This document shows, piece by piece, positions 8,911 through 17,559 of a stretch of DNA of 64,000 bases (its first letter is position 1; the number at the start of each line of letters is the position of its first letter). Under the pieces are notes generated by a model. It was not told the DNA's origin and did no database searches. It saw only the letters and a list, made by a program, of their open reading frames with translations. Both the position numbers and the translations under genes were made by a program. This stretch comes from Bacteroidota bacterium. Its GTDB lineage: Bacteria; Bacteroidota; Bacteroidia; Chitinophagales; Chitinophagaceae. The DNA is taken from positions 1 through 64,000 of the forward strand of contig CANGUG010000015.1 of NCBI GenBank assembly GCA_947457075.1. The letters are read 5' to 3'.

Positions 8911-9972
8911 ATGCAATTTGATATAAAAAAATTAGTGCGGCCCAATATTGAACAACTCAAACCCTACTCTTCTGCTAAAGATGAGTTTACTGGGGAAGCG
9001 CATATTTTATTGGATGCGAATGAAAATAGTTTAGGCTCCCCCTTAACTAAATGGTATAATCGTTATCCTGACCCCTACCAAAAGGAGATAAAGGAAAAGC
9101 TTTCTTTCATCAAAAAAGTACCTGCTTCTCAAATATTTTTAGGCAATGGAAGTGATGAAATCATTGATTTATTGTTTCGTACTTTTTGTGAACCTGGTAA
9201 GGATAATATTATCATTTGTCCTCCTACCTATCCAATGTATGAAGTGAATGCCAATATCAATAATATTGGTATTAAAACAGCCCAATTATTGCCGGATTTT
9301 CAATTAAATGTAGCCCATATCGAACAATTGGTTGATGAGCACACTAAAATTATTTGGATCTGCTCCCCCAATAATCCAACAGGAAATTCATTGGATCGAA
9401 TTGATATTGAAACCGTTTTAAACCATTTTAATGGCTTGGTTGTTGTGGACGAGGCGTATATTAATTTTTCTAAACACAAATCCTTTGTTCAATCTTTAGA
9501 GGACTATCCTAATTTAGTAGTGTTACAAACATTAAGCAAAGCATGGGGTTTAGCAGGATTAAGGGTAGGGATGTGCTTTGCGAGCGATGCCATAGTAGGG
9601 TATTTAAATAAAGTAAAAGCACCTTATAATATTAGTATGGTGTCACAAGAGTTGGTATTAAAGGCATTAGAGGAAGTGGGACAAGTAAATGATATGATCC
9701 AACATTTGGTCGAAATGCGTATTGCCTTAGCGGAGGTTATTGCCTCTATGCCATATGTGGAAAAAGTTTATCCTTCCGATACGAATTTCTTATTGGTGAA
9801 AATACCAAGGGCCTCTGAAATGTATCGTTTCTTATGTTCAAAAGGTATTATTGTAAGGGATCGATCTAGCCTTCCTCATTGTGAAGATACGATTCGAGTA
9901 ACGGTAGGAAATGAGCAGGAAAATACCGAGCTGGTGGATGCTATGGCTGAATGGATTGAAAAAACGTTTTAA
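8911..9972 (+). CDS. hisC: Histidinol-phosphate aminotransferase
   Basis: HisC is a PLP-dependent class I/II aminotransferase that converts imidazole acetol-phosphate to histidinol-phosphate using glutamate. In the 353-residue protein, LDANENSLG, the RYPDP box, CSPNNPTGNS and the Schiff-base Lys210 in QTLSKAWGLAGLRVG are all present. It starts 3 bp after the hisD stop. The next histidine gene, hisB, is separated from it by two unrelated genes. Confidence 0.96.
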   Translation: MQFDIKKLVRPNIEQLKPYSSAKDEFTGEAHILLDANENSLGSPLTKWYNRYPDPYQKEIKEKLSFIKKVPASQIFLGNGSDEIIDLLFRTFCEPGKDNIIICPPTYPMYEVNANINNIGIKTAQLLPDFQLNVAHIEQLVDEHTKIIWICSPNNPTGNSLDRIDIETVLNHFNGLVVVDEAYINFSKHKSFVQSLEDYPNLVVLQTLSKAWGLAGLRVGMCFASDAIVGYLNKVKAPYNISMVSQELVLKALEEVGQVNDMIQHLVEMRIALAEVIASMPYVEKVYPSDTNFLLVKIPRASEMYRFLCSKGIIVRDRSSLPHCEDTIRVTVGNEQENTELVDAMAEWIEKTF

Positions 9973-9995
9973 ATTACACATTGAATAACTTGAAT

Positions 9996-11249
9996 ATGAA
10001 AAAAAATAAAATCATCCTCGTTTTACTGATTGTGCTTTTGTCACTCGTAGTTGCATTGCAAGCACAAGAAAATGCTGGGTTAAAATTACCGGCAGGATTT
10101 AAAGCTACTTTGTTTGCAGACACCATTGGAAGCGCAAGACATATTGCCATTACCTCCAATGGAGTTGTTTTTGCTAAATTAATGTATCCCAATAAAGCTG
10201 GTAATAGTATAGTGCGTTTGCAAGATGCCAACCAAGATGGTGTCGCAGACAATATTAAAGGTTGGGCAAAATACGGTGGTACGGGTATTTATGTGAGAGG
10301 GAATCAATTGTATGCTACTTCAGACAATGACGTTTATTTGTATCAGTTAAATGAAAAAGATGAAGTGGTGAATCCACAAAGTCCTAAGACAATTGTAAAA
10401 GGCCTACTTGCTAGAAATCAGCACGCCTCCAAATCAATAACATTAGATGGGCAGAATAATATTTATGTAAATATTGGTGCTTATTCAAATGCCTGTCAAG
10501 AAAAAGATAGGGTGAAAGGTTCAAAAGGAATGTTTCCTTGTCCAATACTAGATTCTGCTGGAGGAATTTGGAAATTTGATGGCAATAAGGAAAATCAGGT
10601 TTATGCTAATGGGGAAAGATATGCTACAGGTTTAAGAAATGTAGTAGGTTTAGATTGGAACAAGCAAAGCAATTCTTTATTTGTATTGCAACATGGACGT
10701 GATCAATTAAATAGCTTTTATCCTGAATTGTATAGTAATGAAGAAAGTGCTGAATTACCTGCGGAAACCATGTATGAAATTCATAAAGGGGACGATGCAG
10801 GATGGCCTTATGTTTATTATGATCCATTCCAGAAGAAAAAAATACTTTCTCCAGAATATGGAGGTGATGGTAAAAAAGAGGGAGGAGAAAATGCAATTGA
10901 TCCTGCTGTATTTTTTCCAGCCCATATGGCACCGAATGCTTTATTGTTTTATACCGGCAATCAATTTCCTGCAAAATATAAAAATGGTGCTTTTATCGCA
11001 TTTCATGGTTCATGGAATAGAGCCCCGCTTCCTCAAGAGGGCTATTTTGTGGCTTTTGTGCCGTTTAAAAATGGCAAGCCCAATGGAGCATGGGAAATTT
11101 TTGCCAATGGGTTTGCCGGAGAAGGGAAAGTGATGAATACAAGAAAAGCAAAAGCTAGGCCATGTGGATTGGCACAAGGGCCTGATGGTTCATTATATGT
11201 AAGCGATGATAGCCGTGGATCCATTTTTAAAATAAGTTATACCAAATAA
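9996..11249 (+). CDS. Secreted PQQ-type sugar (sorbosone-like) dehydrogenase
   Basis: This 417-residue protein starts with a strong signal peptide (MKKNKIILVLLIVLL, cleaved near LQAQ), so the ATG at 9996 is preferred to an upstream in-frame TTG at 9981. The remainder is a beta-propeller of the soluble aldose/sorbosone dehydrogenase type: LPAGFKATLFAD, ATGLRNVVGLDWN, HKGDDAGWPYVYYDP, HGSWNRAPLPQEGY and a final RPCGLAQGPDGSLYVSDD. Such enzymes oxidise sugars in the periplasm with PQQ. The cytochrome c gene 6 bp downstream is a plausible electron acceptor. Both genes interrupt the his operon and have no known role in histidine synthesis. Confidence 0.85.
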   Translation: MKKNKIILVLLIVLLSLVVALQAQENAGLKLPAGFKATLFADTIGSARHIAITSNGVVFAKLMYPNKAGNSIVRLQDANQDGVADNIKGWAKYGGTGIYVRGNQLYATSDNDVYLYQLNEKDEVVNPQSPKTIVKGLLARNQHASKSITLDGQNNIYVNIGAYSNACQEKDRVKGSKGMFPCPILDSAGGIWKFDGNKENQVYANGERYATGLRNVVGLDWNKQSNSLFVLQHGRDQLNSFYPELYSNEESAELPAETMYEIHKGDDAGWPYVYYDPFQKKKILSPEYGGDGKKEGGENAIDPAVFFPAHMAPNALLFYTGNQFPAKYKNGAFIAFHGSWNRAPLPQEGYFVAFVPFKNGKPNGAWEIFANGFAGEGKVMNTRKAKARPCGLAQGPDGSLYVSDDSRGSIFKISYTK

Positions 11250-11255
11250 TTTTAT

Positions 11256-11654
11256 ATGAACAATAAAGTATTATTTCTGTCTTTCATTTGTGTAATTATT
11301 TTTTCAAATACTGTTTCTGCACAGGATTTAGCGAAAGGAAAAAAAATATATGAAACAAGGTGTCTTGTTTGCCACCAAGCTGACGGTGGTGGTGTTCCAA
11401 ATATGAATGCGCCATTGGATGGGGCTAGTAATGTAGTGGGTAATAATATTGCTAGACTTGTTAGAATTATAAGGGCCGGGTATAGTGAAAAAGTACCTTT
11501 GGACGGAATGTATTATAATAATGTGATGACGCCCAATCCTGATTTAAAAGACGCAGATATTGCCAATGTGTTGAGTTATATAAGAACAAGTTGGAGTAAT
11601 AAAGCGTCAAAAATTACAGTAGCACAGGTGCAAGCTGTCAAAGGAAAAAAATAA
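11256..11654 (+). CDS. Secreted mono-haem cytochrome c
   Basis: This 132-residue protein has an N-terminal signal peptide ending at about SAQ (residue 23), a CLVCH haem-attachment motif (CxxCH) near residues 36-40, and a C-terminal VMTPNPDLKDADIANVLSYIRTSW, where Met is the likely distal ligand. This is a class I cytochrome c. Its position just after a PQQ-type dehydrogenase suggests the two pass electrons from sugar oxidation to the respiratory chain. The pair is located between hisC and hisB; the hisB start is 3 bp downstream. Confidence 0.9.
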   Translation: MNNKVLFLSFICVIIFSNTVSAQDLAKGKKIYETRCLVCHQADGGGVPNMNAPLDGASNVVGNNIARLVRIIRAGYSEKVPLDGMYYNNVMTPNPDLKDADIANVLSYIRTSWSNKASKITVAQVQAVKGKK

Positions 11655-11657
11655 AGC

Positions 11658-12788
11658 ATGAAACCCATATTATTTATAGACAGAGACGGTGTTGTATTAG
11701 AAGAGCCCAATTCCGATTATCAAATTGATAGCATTGAAAAAACGCGTTTTATTCCTGGTGCAATAAGTTACTTGGGAAAAATAGCTTCGGAGTTTGGTTT
11801 TTATAAAGTGATGGTGACTAACCAGGACGGTTTGGGTACTGCTAGCTATCCCAAAGAAACATTCGAGCCTTATCAACAACTTATGTTGCGTACTTTGGAA
11901 GGGGAAGGCTTTGTGTTTGATGAAGTGATTGTGGACACCACATTTGCAGCCGACCAACTGCCCACGCGTAAACCTGGTACGGCCTTGTTAAGTCATTTGC
12001 AACACAACGAAAATTTTGATATTACCCATTCATTTGTGATAGGTGATAGGTGGAGCGATATTGCCCTAGCAAAAAATTTAGGATGTAAAGCTATTTATTT
12101 AAAATCGGACTTACATGAATTAACCCCTGAACAAGAATTGGCATTAAGGCCTACCATCGCCTTTGAAGCCAATAGCTGGCCTGAAATTTACAGTTTCTTA
12201 AAATTAGGATTAAGAAAAGTGTCACATGTGCGCAATACCAAGGAAACAAAAATAAGTGTGACCTTAAATTTAGATGGGAAAGGGGATGCGCAAATTGAAA
12301 CTGGTTTAGGATTTTTTGATCATATGTTAGAACAAATAGCAAGACATGGTGCTTTGGATTTGAATGTGAAATGTGAGGGAGATTTGCATATTGATGAACA
12401 CCATACCATCGAAGATGTGGGGATTGCTTTAGGAGAAGCTTTTGCTTTGGGTTTAACAGATAAACGAGGAATGGAGCGTTATGGATATGCATTACCAATG
12501 GATGAAGCAGAAGCAAAAGTTTTGATTGATTTTGGCGGAAGAAATTGGATTGTTTGGGATGCGGAATTTAAGCGTGAAAAAATAGGTGAAATGCCAACCG
12601 AAATGTTTTTCCATTTCTTTAAATCTTTTAGCGATGCAGCCAAGGCCAATTTAAATATTAGCTGTAAAGGAGACAATGAGCACCATAAAATTGAAGCCAT
12701 TTTTAAAGCCTTTGCTAAATCTATTAAAATGGCGGTTAGGCGTAATCCGGACAGTGATGCTTTGCCTAGCACCAAAGGGGTATTATAG
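11658..12788 (+). CDS. hisB: Bifunctional histidinol-phosphatase / imidazoleglycerol-phosphate dehydratase
   Basis: This 376-residue fusion catalyses steps 6 and 8 of histidine synthesis. The N-terminal HAD phosphatase (about residues 1-165) shows FIDRDGVV with the catalytic Asp pair, and IGDRWSDIALAKNLG. The C-terminal IGP dehydratase (about 180-376) shows GLGFFDHMLEQIARHG, DEHHTIEDVGIALGEAF and DNEHHKIEAIFKAFAKS with metal-binding histidines. It is the last gene of the first his block and lies directly before the trp promoter and leader. Confidence 0.97.
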   Translation: MKPILFIDRDGVVLEEPNSDYQIDSIEKTRFIPGAISYLGKIASEFGFYKVMVTNQDGLGTASYPKETFEPYQQLMLRTLEGEGFVFDEVIVDTTFAADQLPTRKPGTALLSHLQHNENFDITHSFVIGDRWSDIALAKNLGCKAIYLKSDLHELTPEQELALRPTIAFEANSWPEIYSFLKLGLRKVSHVRNTKETKISVTLNLDGKGDAQIETGLGFFDHMLEQIARHGALDLNVKCEGDLHIDEHHTIEDVGIALGEAFALGLTDKRGMERYGYALPMDEAEAKVLIDFGGRNWIVWDAEFKREKIGEMPTEMFFHFFKSFSDAAKANLNISCKGDNEHHKIEAIFKAFAKSIKMAVRRNPDSDALPSTKGVL

Positions 12789-12840
12789 GATACTAACGGC
12801 TGATAGCGCTTGGGTGCATGCCGTTTGCACACAATTAACT

Positions 12841-12875
12841 TTTTTTGGCAAGGAGAGACCAAATCAGTAAATTTG
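12841..12875 (+). promoter_or_regulatory. Predicted trp operon promoter
   Basis: TTTTTTG (12841-12847) and TAAATTTG (12868-12875), separated by 20 bp, match the Bacteroidota promoter consensus. The -7 box is identical to that of the his leader. The start point is expected near 12880, leaving a short untranslated region before the leader ATG at 12893. It gives the trp genes their own start, although read-through from hisB is also possible. Confidence 0.7.
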
Positions 12876-12892
12876 CAACAGAAGAAATTATT

Positions 12893-12949
12893 ATGATTAA
12901 ATTAAACAATATGTGGTGGTGGCATACAAACTCCGTTGGGGTATTGTAA
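12893..12949 (+). CDS. trpL: Tryptophan operon leader peptide
   Basis: This 18-codon ORF (MIKLNNMWWWHTNSVGVL) contains three consecutive TGG Trp codons at 12914-12922, just ahead of a terminator and trpE. The segment GTTGGGGT (12935-12942) in its late codons can pair with ACCCCGGC (12982-12989) in the terminator's 5' arm, and it can alternatively fold locally with 12930-12934. Stalling at the Trp codons would favour the antiterminator. To my recollection this corresponds to the described Bacteroid-trp RNA motif class. Confidence 0.88.
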   Translation: MIKLNNMWWWHTNSVGVL

Positions 12950-12979
12950 TGACATAACTATTATTGTCAAAATATACAT

Positions 12980-13015
12980 AAACCCCGGCATATCATGTCG
13001 GGGTTTATTTTTTTT
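12980..13015 (+). terminator. trp operon attenuator terminator
   Basis: An 11-bp stem (12980-12990 with 12996-13006, core AAACCCCG/CGGGGTTT, one G-U pair) has a 5-nt loop and is followed by ATTTTTTTTT. It sits 30 bp after the Trp leader stop and 50 bp before trpE. Confidence 0.9.
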
Positions 13016-13064
13016 AATCATGGATAAACAACATAAAAAATACAGAACGCATTAAGCATAGGCT

Positions 13065-14477
13065 ATGAAAAAGAAGCAAATTACGACAACCGTTACTCGA
13101 ATGCTGGCAGATACCTATACGCCAGTTGGAATTTATCTGCGTTTAAGAGATCGATTCAGAGATACTATATTATTAGAAAGTACCGATTCTCATGCTTCAG
13201 AAAATAGTTATTCTTTTATTGGGGTAAATGCAATTGGTGGGATTGAAATCTCTTCCCTCAATGAAATTGAGTACAAATATCCCAATCAGGATGCTGAAAA
13301 AGAAAAAATTCAAGATGTTCATGCAGCACCAGACCGTATATGGTCCTATATGCAACAATATGAGATGAAAGGGCAGGAAGTGAAAGAAGCTTCTTTCGCA
13401 CAAGGCTTATATGGCTATACTGCCTATGATGCAATCCCGTTTTTTGACACCATACAATTTAAAGAAGGGAAGGACACCATTCCTTTAATGCGTTATCGAT
13501 TATATCAATATGTTATCGCATTTAATCACTTTAAAGATGAAATTTTTATTTGTGAAAATAAATTAGAAGGGATTACTTCTGAATATGACGCATTGATATC
13601 TTTTATAAAAAGCAAGGATGTGCCACAATATCCATTTAGTTTACAAGGGGGTGAATCTTCGAATTTTACGGATGATGAATACCAGGCTGCTGTTAAAAAA
13701 GGAATCCAGCATTGTATGCGCGGGGACGTATTTCAAATTGTATTAAGTAGGCGTTTTCAACAATCCTTTCAAGGGGATGAGTTCAATGTATATCGAACCT
13801 TAAGAAATATTAATCCTTCCCCTTACTTATTCTTTTTTGATTACGGTGATTATAAATTAATGGGATCTTCCCCCGAAGCACAAATTATTATCAATGATGG
13901 CAAAGCTGTGGTTCACCCCATTGCAGGTACTTTTAAAAGAACAGGGGATGCAGCAATGGATGCCCACATGACGCAAAAATTGTTAGAGGATCCAAAAGAA
14001 AATGCCGAGCATGTAATGTTGGTGGACTTGGCGCGCAATGATTTAAGTAGGGTTTGTACTGAAGTTCGGGTGAAACAATATCGACAAGTGCATTATTATA
14101 GTCATGTGATTCATTTGGTAAGCGAAGTGGAAGGCATAGTGGCGGCAGGTGCCAATCCTTTTCATTTAATTGCAAAAACGTTTCCGGCGGGCACATTGAG
14201 TGGAGCACCAAAGTTTAAAGCAATGCAAATTATTGATACTATTGAGCCCACTAAACGTTCCTATTATGGAGGTTGTATTGGTTTTGTAGGATTTAATGGC
14301 GCTTGTAACCAGGCTATTATGATTCGTACTTTCTTAAGCCAACAAAATACGCTAACCTACCAAGCGGGTGCAGGAGTGGTTGCCGCTAGTGAACCAGAAA
14401 ACGAGTTGCAGGAAGTGAATAATAAATTAAATGCCTTAAAAACAGCGATGGTATTGGCGGAAAAAATTCATCAATAA
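13065..14477 (+). CDS. trpE: Anthranilate synthase component I
   Basis: TrpE (470 residues) converts chorismate to anthranilate with ammonia supplied by TrpG. The C-terminal chorismate-binding domain shows QIVLSRRF, SPSPY-type NPSPYLFFF, the PIAGTFKRTGD loop, DLARNDLSRV and FPAGTLSGAPKFKAM. The N-terminal region has LLESTDSHASENSYSFIG, where the LLES box normally takes part in tryptophan feedback inhibition. It is the first gene after the Trp attenuator, 47 bp before trpG. Confidence 0.97.
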   Translation: MKKKQITTTVTRMLADTYTPVGIYLRLRDRFRDTILLESTDSHASENSYSFIGVNAIGGIEISSLNEIEYKYPNQDAEKEKIQDVHAAPDRIWSYMQQYEMKGQEVKEASFAQGLYGYTAYDAIPFFDTIQFKEGKDTIPLMRYRLYQYVIAFNHFKDEIFICENKLEGITSEYDALISFIKSKDVPQYPFSLQGGESSNFTDDEYQAAVKKGIQHCMRGDVFQIVLSRRFQQSFQGDEFNVYRTLRNINPSPYLFFFDYGDYKLMGSSPEAQIIINDGKAVVHPIAGTFKRTGDAAMDAHMTQKLLEDPKENAEHVMLVDLARNDLSRVCTEVRVKQYRQVHYYSHVIHLVSEVEGIVAAGANPFHLIAKTFPAGTLSGAPKFKAMQIIDTIEPTKRSYYGGCIGFVGFNGACNQAIMIRTFLSQQNTLTYQAGAGVVAASEPENELQEVNNKLNALKTAMVLAEKIHQ

Positions 14478-14524
14478 ATACTTGCACTACATTAATAATA
14501 ACATTTAATGATAAATAGAACCAA

Positions 14525-15094
14525 ATGAATATATTAGTTTTTGATAATTATGATTCTTTTACTTACAACTTAGTACAGTTAATTAAAGAAATTGCGACCG
14601 ATGCAAAAGTGGAAGTGCACCGCAATGATGAAATACCTTTAGAAGCAGTGAAGGGCTTTGATAAAATATTATTATCACCAGGGCCAGGTATTCCTTCTGA
14701 ATCTGGATTATTGTTGCCTTTGATAAAAGAATATGCTGCTTCAAAATCAATTTTTGGTGTTTGTTTAGGACAGCAAGCTATTGGTGAATCATTTGGAGGT
14801 AGTTTAAGTAATTTAAGTAAAGTATATCATGGTATTGCTACCTCAGTTCATTTAACTGCCCCCTCTACTTTATTTGAGGGAATGCCAAATACATTTAATG
14901 TGGGTCGATATCATAGCTGGGTAGTGAATGAACAAGATTTGCCTACCGATTTAATTATTACGTCCAAGGATGAAGAGGGGTATATTATGTCCTTGGAACA
15001 TACAACCTTCGATGTGAAAGCGGTGCAATACCATCCTGAAAGTGTATTGACACCCGAGGGAGCGAAGATCATAGCAAATTGGTTAAAAAATTAA
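14525..15094 (+). CDS. trpG: Anthranilate synthase component II (glutamine amidotransferase)
   Basis: This 189-residue class I amidotransferase hydrolyses glutamine and channels ammonia to TrpE. The nucleophilic Cys is in FGVCLGQQAIGE, and the His-Glu pair is in VQYHPESVLTPEG. DNYDSFTYNLVQ at the N-terminus is the family opening. Bacteroidota often use the same subunit for p-aminobenzoate synthesis, which cannot be judged here. Confidence 0.96.
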   Translation: MNILVFDNYDSFTYNLVQLIKEIATDAKVEVHRNDEIPLEAVKGFDKILLSPGPGIPSESGLLLPLIKEYAASKSIFGVCLGQQAIGESFGGSLSNLSKVYHGIATSVHLTAPSTLFEGMPNTFNVGRYHSWVVNEQDLPTDLIITSKDEEGYIMSLEHTTFDVKAVQYHPESVLTPEGAKIIANWLKN

Positions 15095-15113
15095 AATCTT
15101 TAATAAAAGAAAG

Positions 15114-16106
15114 ATGAAAAAAATATTACAATATTTATTTGAACATAAAACACTTAGCAGAGCGCAAGCTAAGGAGGTATTGGTTCAAATTTCCCAAGGA
15201 GCTTATAACGAACATGAAGTTACTTCCTTTGTAACTGTTTTTTTAATGCGCAGTATTACCATTGAGGAGTTGATGGGATTTCGAGATGCTTTATTATCCC
15301 TTGCAGTGAAAGTAAATTTAGGCGTGGACAATGCAATAGATATTGTGGGTACAGGTGGCGATGGTAAGGACACCTTTAATATATCCACTTTGGCCTGCTT
15401 TATTGTGGCAGGAACTGGTCAGCCTGTAGTTAAACATGGTAATTATGGTGCATCAAGTGTGAGTGGATCGTCAAATGTGATGGAGCAGTTGGGGTATGTT
15501 TTTAAAAATGATCAAACCCAATTGTCAAAAGAAGTGGCAGAAGCAGGTATTTGTTTTTTACATGCGCCCTTATTTCACCCAGCATTAAAAACAGTGGGGC
15601 CTATTCGACGCAATATGGGGGTGCGTACATTTTTTAATATGCTAGGGCCTATCGTAAATCCAGCTCAACCTAAATACCAATTAATTGGCGTTTATAATTT
15701 AGAAATGGCAAGAATCTATAATTATGTACTTCAAAGTTTAGGGAAAGATTTTACTTTAATAAACAGCTTGGATGGGTATGATGAAATTTCTTTAACCACA
15801 GATACTAAAATTGTTACCAACAAAGGTGAATTTACTTTGTCTCCATATGATTTGGGCAAGAGGCGTGTTTTTCCAGCGGAGTTATCGGGAGGAAATTCTG
15901 TAGAAGCGGCAGCGACTATTTTTAAAAATATTATTCAAGGTAAAGGAAGTTGGTCCCAGCATGCGGTGGTTTTAGCGAATGCCGCCATGGCATTGAATTT
16001 AACGGGCAAGTATGCCAACTATGAAGCAGCCTATCAAGCAGCTGTCAATAGTTTAGAATCTGGTGCTGCTCATAATTGTTTACAAAAATTAATAAGTCTT
16101 CAATAA
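15114..16106 (+). CDS. trpD: Anthranilate phosphoribosyltransferase
   Basis: TrpD (330 residues) transfers phosphoribosyl from PRPP to anthranilate. The signature VGTGGDGKDTFNISTLACF binds PRPP, KHGNYGASSVSGSSNVMEQLG follows, and RRNMGVRTFFNMLGPIVNPA is the anthranilate region. Its stop overlaps the trpC start by one base (TAATG), so trpD and trpC are probably translationally coupled. Confidence 0.97.
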   Translation: MKKILQYLFEHKTLSRAQAKEVLVQISQGAYNEHEVTSFVTVFLMRSITIEELMGFRDALLSLAVKVNLGVDNAIDIVGTGGDGKDTFNISTLACFIVAGTGQPVVKHGNYGASSVSGSSNVMEQLGYVFKNDQTQLSKEVAEAGICFLHAPLFHPALKTVGPIRRNMGVRTFFNMLGPIVNPAQPKYQLIGVYNLEMARIYNYVLQSLGKDFTLINSLDGYDEISLTTDTKIVTNKGEFTLSPYDLGKRRVFPAELSGGNSVEAAATIFKNIIQGKGSWSQHAVVLANAAMALNLTGKYANYEAAYQAAVNSLESGAAHNCLQKLISLQ

Positions 16107-16903
16107 TGAGTACTAATATTTTAGCAAAAATTGTGGAGGATAAATTTGTAGAAGTTGCCGCGCGCAAAAAGCAAATTTCTATTGCTCAATTAGAGGCTAT
16201 GCCTTTATTTGAAAAAACAGGGTATTCTTTAAAAGCGAATTTATTAGATAAGACAAAAACAGGCATTATTGCAGAATTTAAAAGGCAATCACCCTCAAAG
16301 GGGATAATTAATGCAGTAGCGGATGTAAGCGAAGTAACATCGGCATACACTCAATTCGGCGCATCCGGCGTATCCGTATTAACAGACGCACCTTATTTTG
16401 GAGGAAGCTTGGATGACCTTTCATTGGCAATAAAAAATCCCATTCCGGTATTGCGCAAAGAATTTATCATTGACAAATTTCAAATCATTGAAGCGAAGGC
16501 ATATGGGGCGTCTGTTATTTTATTAATTGCAGCATGTTTAACTCCATCAACCACTCATTTATTAGCAGGGGTTGCAAAGCAATTAGGATTAGAGGTATTG
16601 CTTGAACTACATGATGCTACTGAGCTTGGACATATTTGTGAGGAGATTGATTTTGTAGGCATCAATAATAGAAGTTTACAATCTTTCGAAGTTAATATTG
16701 AACATTCTTTGAAATTAAAAGACCAATTGCCTTTGGATAAATTAAGTATTGCAGAAAGTGGAATTTATGATTTGAAAACATTCCATCTATTGAAAAAAGA
16801 AGGGTTTAATGGATTTTTGATGGGAGAATATTTTATGAAGCAGGCCAATCCAGCCAAAGCTTTTGAAGCATTTAGCCAAAGCATTAAAAATGAGTTAACA
16901 TGA
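16106..16903 (+). CDS. trpC: Indole-3-glycerol-phosphate synthase
   Basis: This 265-residue TIM-barrel enzyme closes the indole ring by decarboxylation of CdRP. FKRQSPSKGII, VLTDAPYFGGSLDDL, PVLRKEFIIDKFQI, VGINNRSLQSFEV and AESGIYD are all typical. The ATG at 16106, overlapping the trpD stop, is preferred over an in-frame upstream ATG at 16076 that lies within trpD and would add ten residues. It overlaps trpF by four bases (ATGA). Confidence 0.96.
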   Translation: MSTNILAKIVEDKFVEVAARKKQISIAQLEAMPLFEKTGYSLKANLLDKTKTGIIAEFKRQSPSKGIINAVADVSEVTSAYTQFGASGVSVLTDAPYFGGSLDDLSLAIKNPIPVLRKEFIIDKFQIIEAKAYGASVILLIAACLTPSTTHLLAGVAKQLGLEVLLELHDATELGHICEEIDFVGINNRSLQSFEVNIEHSLKLKDQLPLDKLSIAESGIYDLKTFHLLKKEGFNGFLMGEYFMKQANPAKAFEAFSQSIKNELT

Positions 16904-17559
16904 GTGCATTAAAAATAAAAGTATGTGGTATCACCGATATAAATCAAGCGATTGCGCTGCAAGCAATGGGGGTGGATTTTATTGGCTTTATTTTTTATCC
17001 TTCTTCAAAAAGGTATGTATTGAATACATTGAGTTTAAATGACCTGAAACATTTTAATCCACCACATACTAGAAAAGTAGGTGTTTTTGTGAACGAGCCA
17101 ATTGATAATTTATTACACATTGTGGTGAATGCAGGACTAGATATGATACAACTTCATGGCGATGAAAGCCTGGAATATTATTCTCTATTAAGAGAAAAAC
17201 TAACTGAATTGTCTTTGGAGCAGGTTGATTTAATTAAAGTATTTAGGGTGGGGGATAAAATGCCCGACTTAACACCCTTTGAAAGTTGGGTTGATTTTTA
17301 TTTATTTGATACCGATAGTAAATTATATGGTGGAACAGGGGCGCACTTTAATTGGGAGTTATTAAAAGGAAATAGTATTGGCAAAACCTATTTTTTAAGT
17401 GGAGGTATTGGTCCCAATGACATAGGGGGGATTGAAGTGATGCAGCAAACTAAAGCAGGCAAGGATTTATTCGCATTGGATATAAATAGTCAGTTTGAAC
17501 TGGAGCCAGGAATTAAAAATTTAGAAAAAATAAAAACTTTTATAGATGCACTCATTTAA
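16900..17559 (+). CDS. trpF: Phosphoribosylanthranilate isomerase
   Basis: TrpF (219 residues) converts phosphoribosylanthranilate to CdRP in a TIM barrel. KVCGIT with the catalytic Cys opens the protein, [10 protein letters not shown] follows, then [33 protein letters not shown] with the catalytic Asp, and LSGGIGPND. It overlaps trpC by 4 bp and trpB by 14 bp, which points to tight translational coupling. Confidence 0.96.
   Translation: MSALKIKVCGITDINQAIALQAMGVDFIGFIFYPSSKRYVLNTLSLNDLKHFNPPHTRKVGVFVNEPIDNLLHIVVNAGLDMIQLHGDESLEYYSLLREKLTELSLEQVDLIKVFRVGDKMPDLTPFESWVDFYLFDTDSKLYGGTGAHFNWELLKGNSIGKTYFLSGGIGPNDIGGIEVMQQTKAGKDLFALDINSQFELEPGIKNLEKIKTFIDALI

Noticed and set aside
9996..11654. 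Sugar dehydrogenase and cytochrome pair as a recent horizontal acquisition
   Set aside because: Base composition and codon use look like the neighbours and there are no repeats or mobility genes at the edges.
12479..12862. A 127-codon minus-strand reading frame opposite hisB
   Set aside because: It is the complement of clear IGP-dehydratase coding sequence and has no motif of its own.
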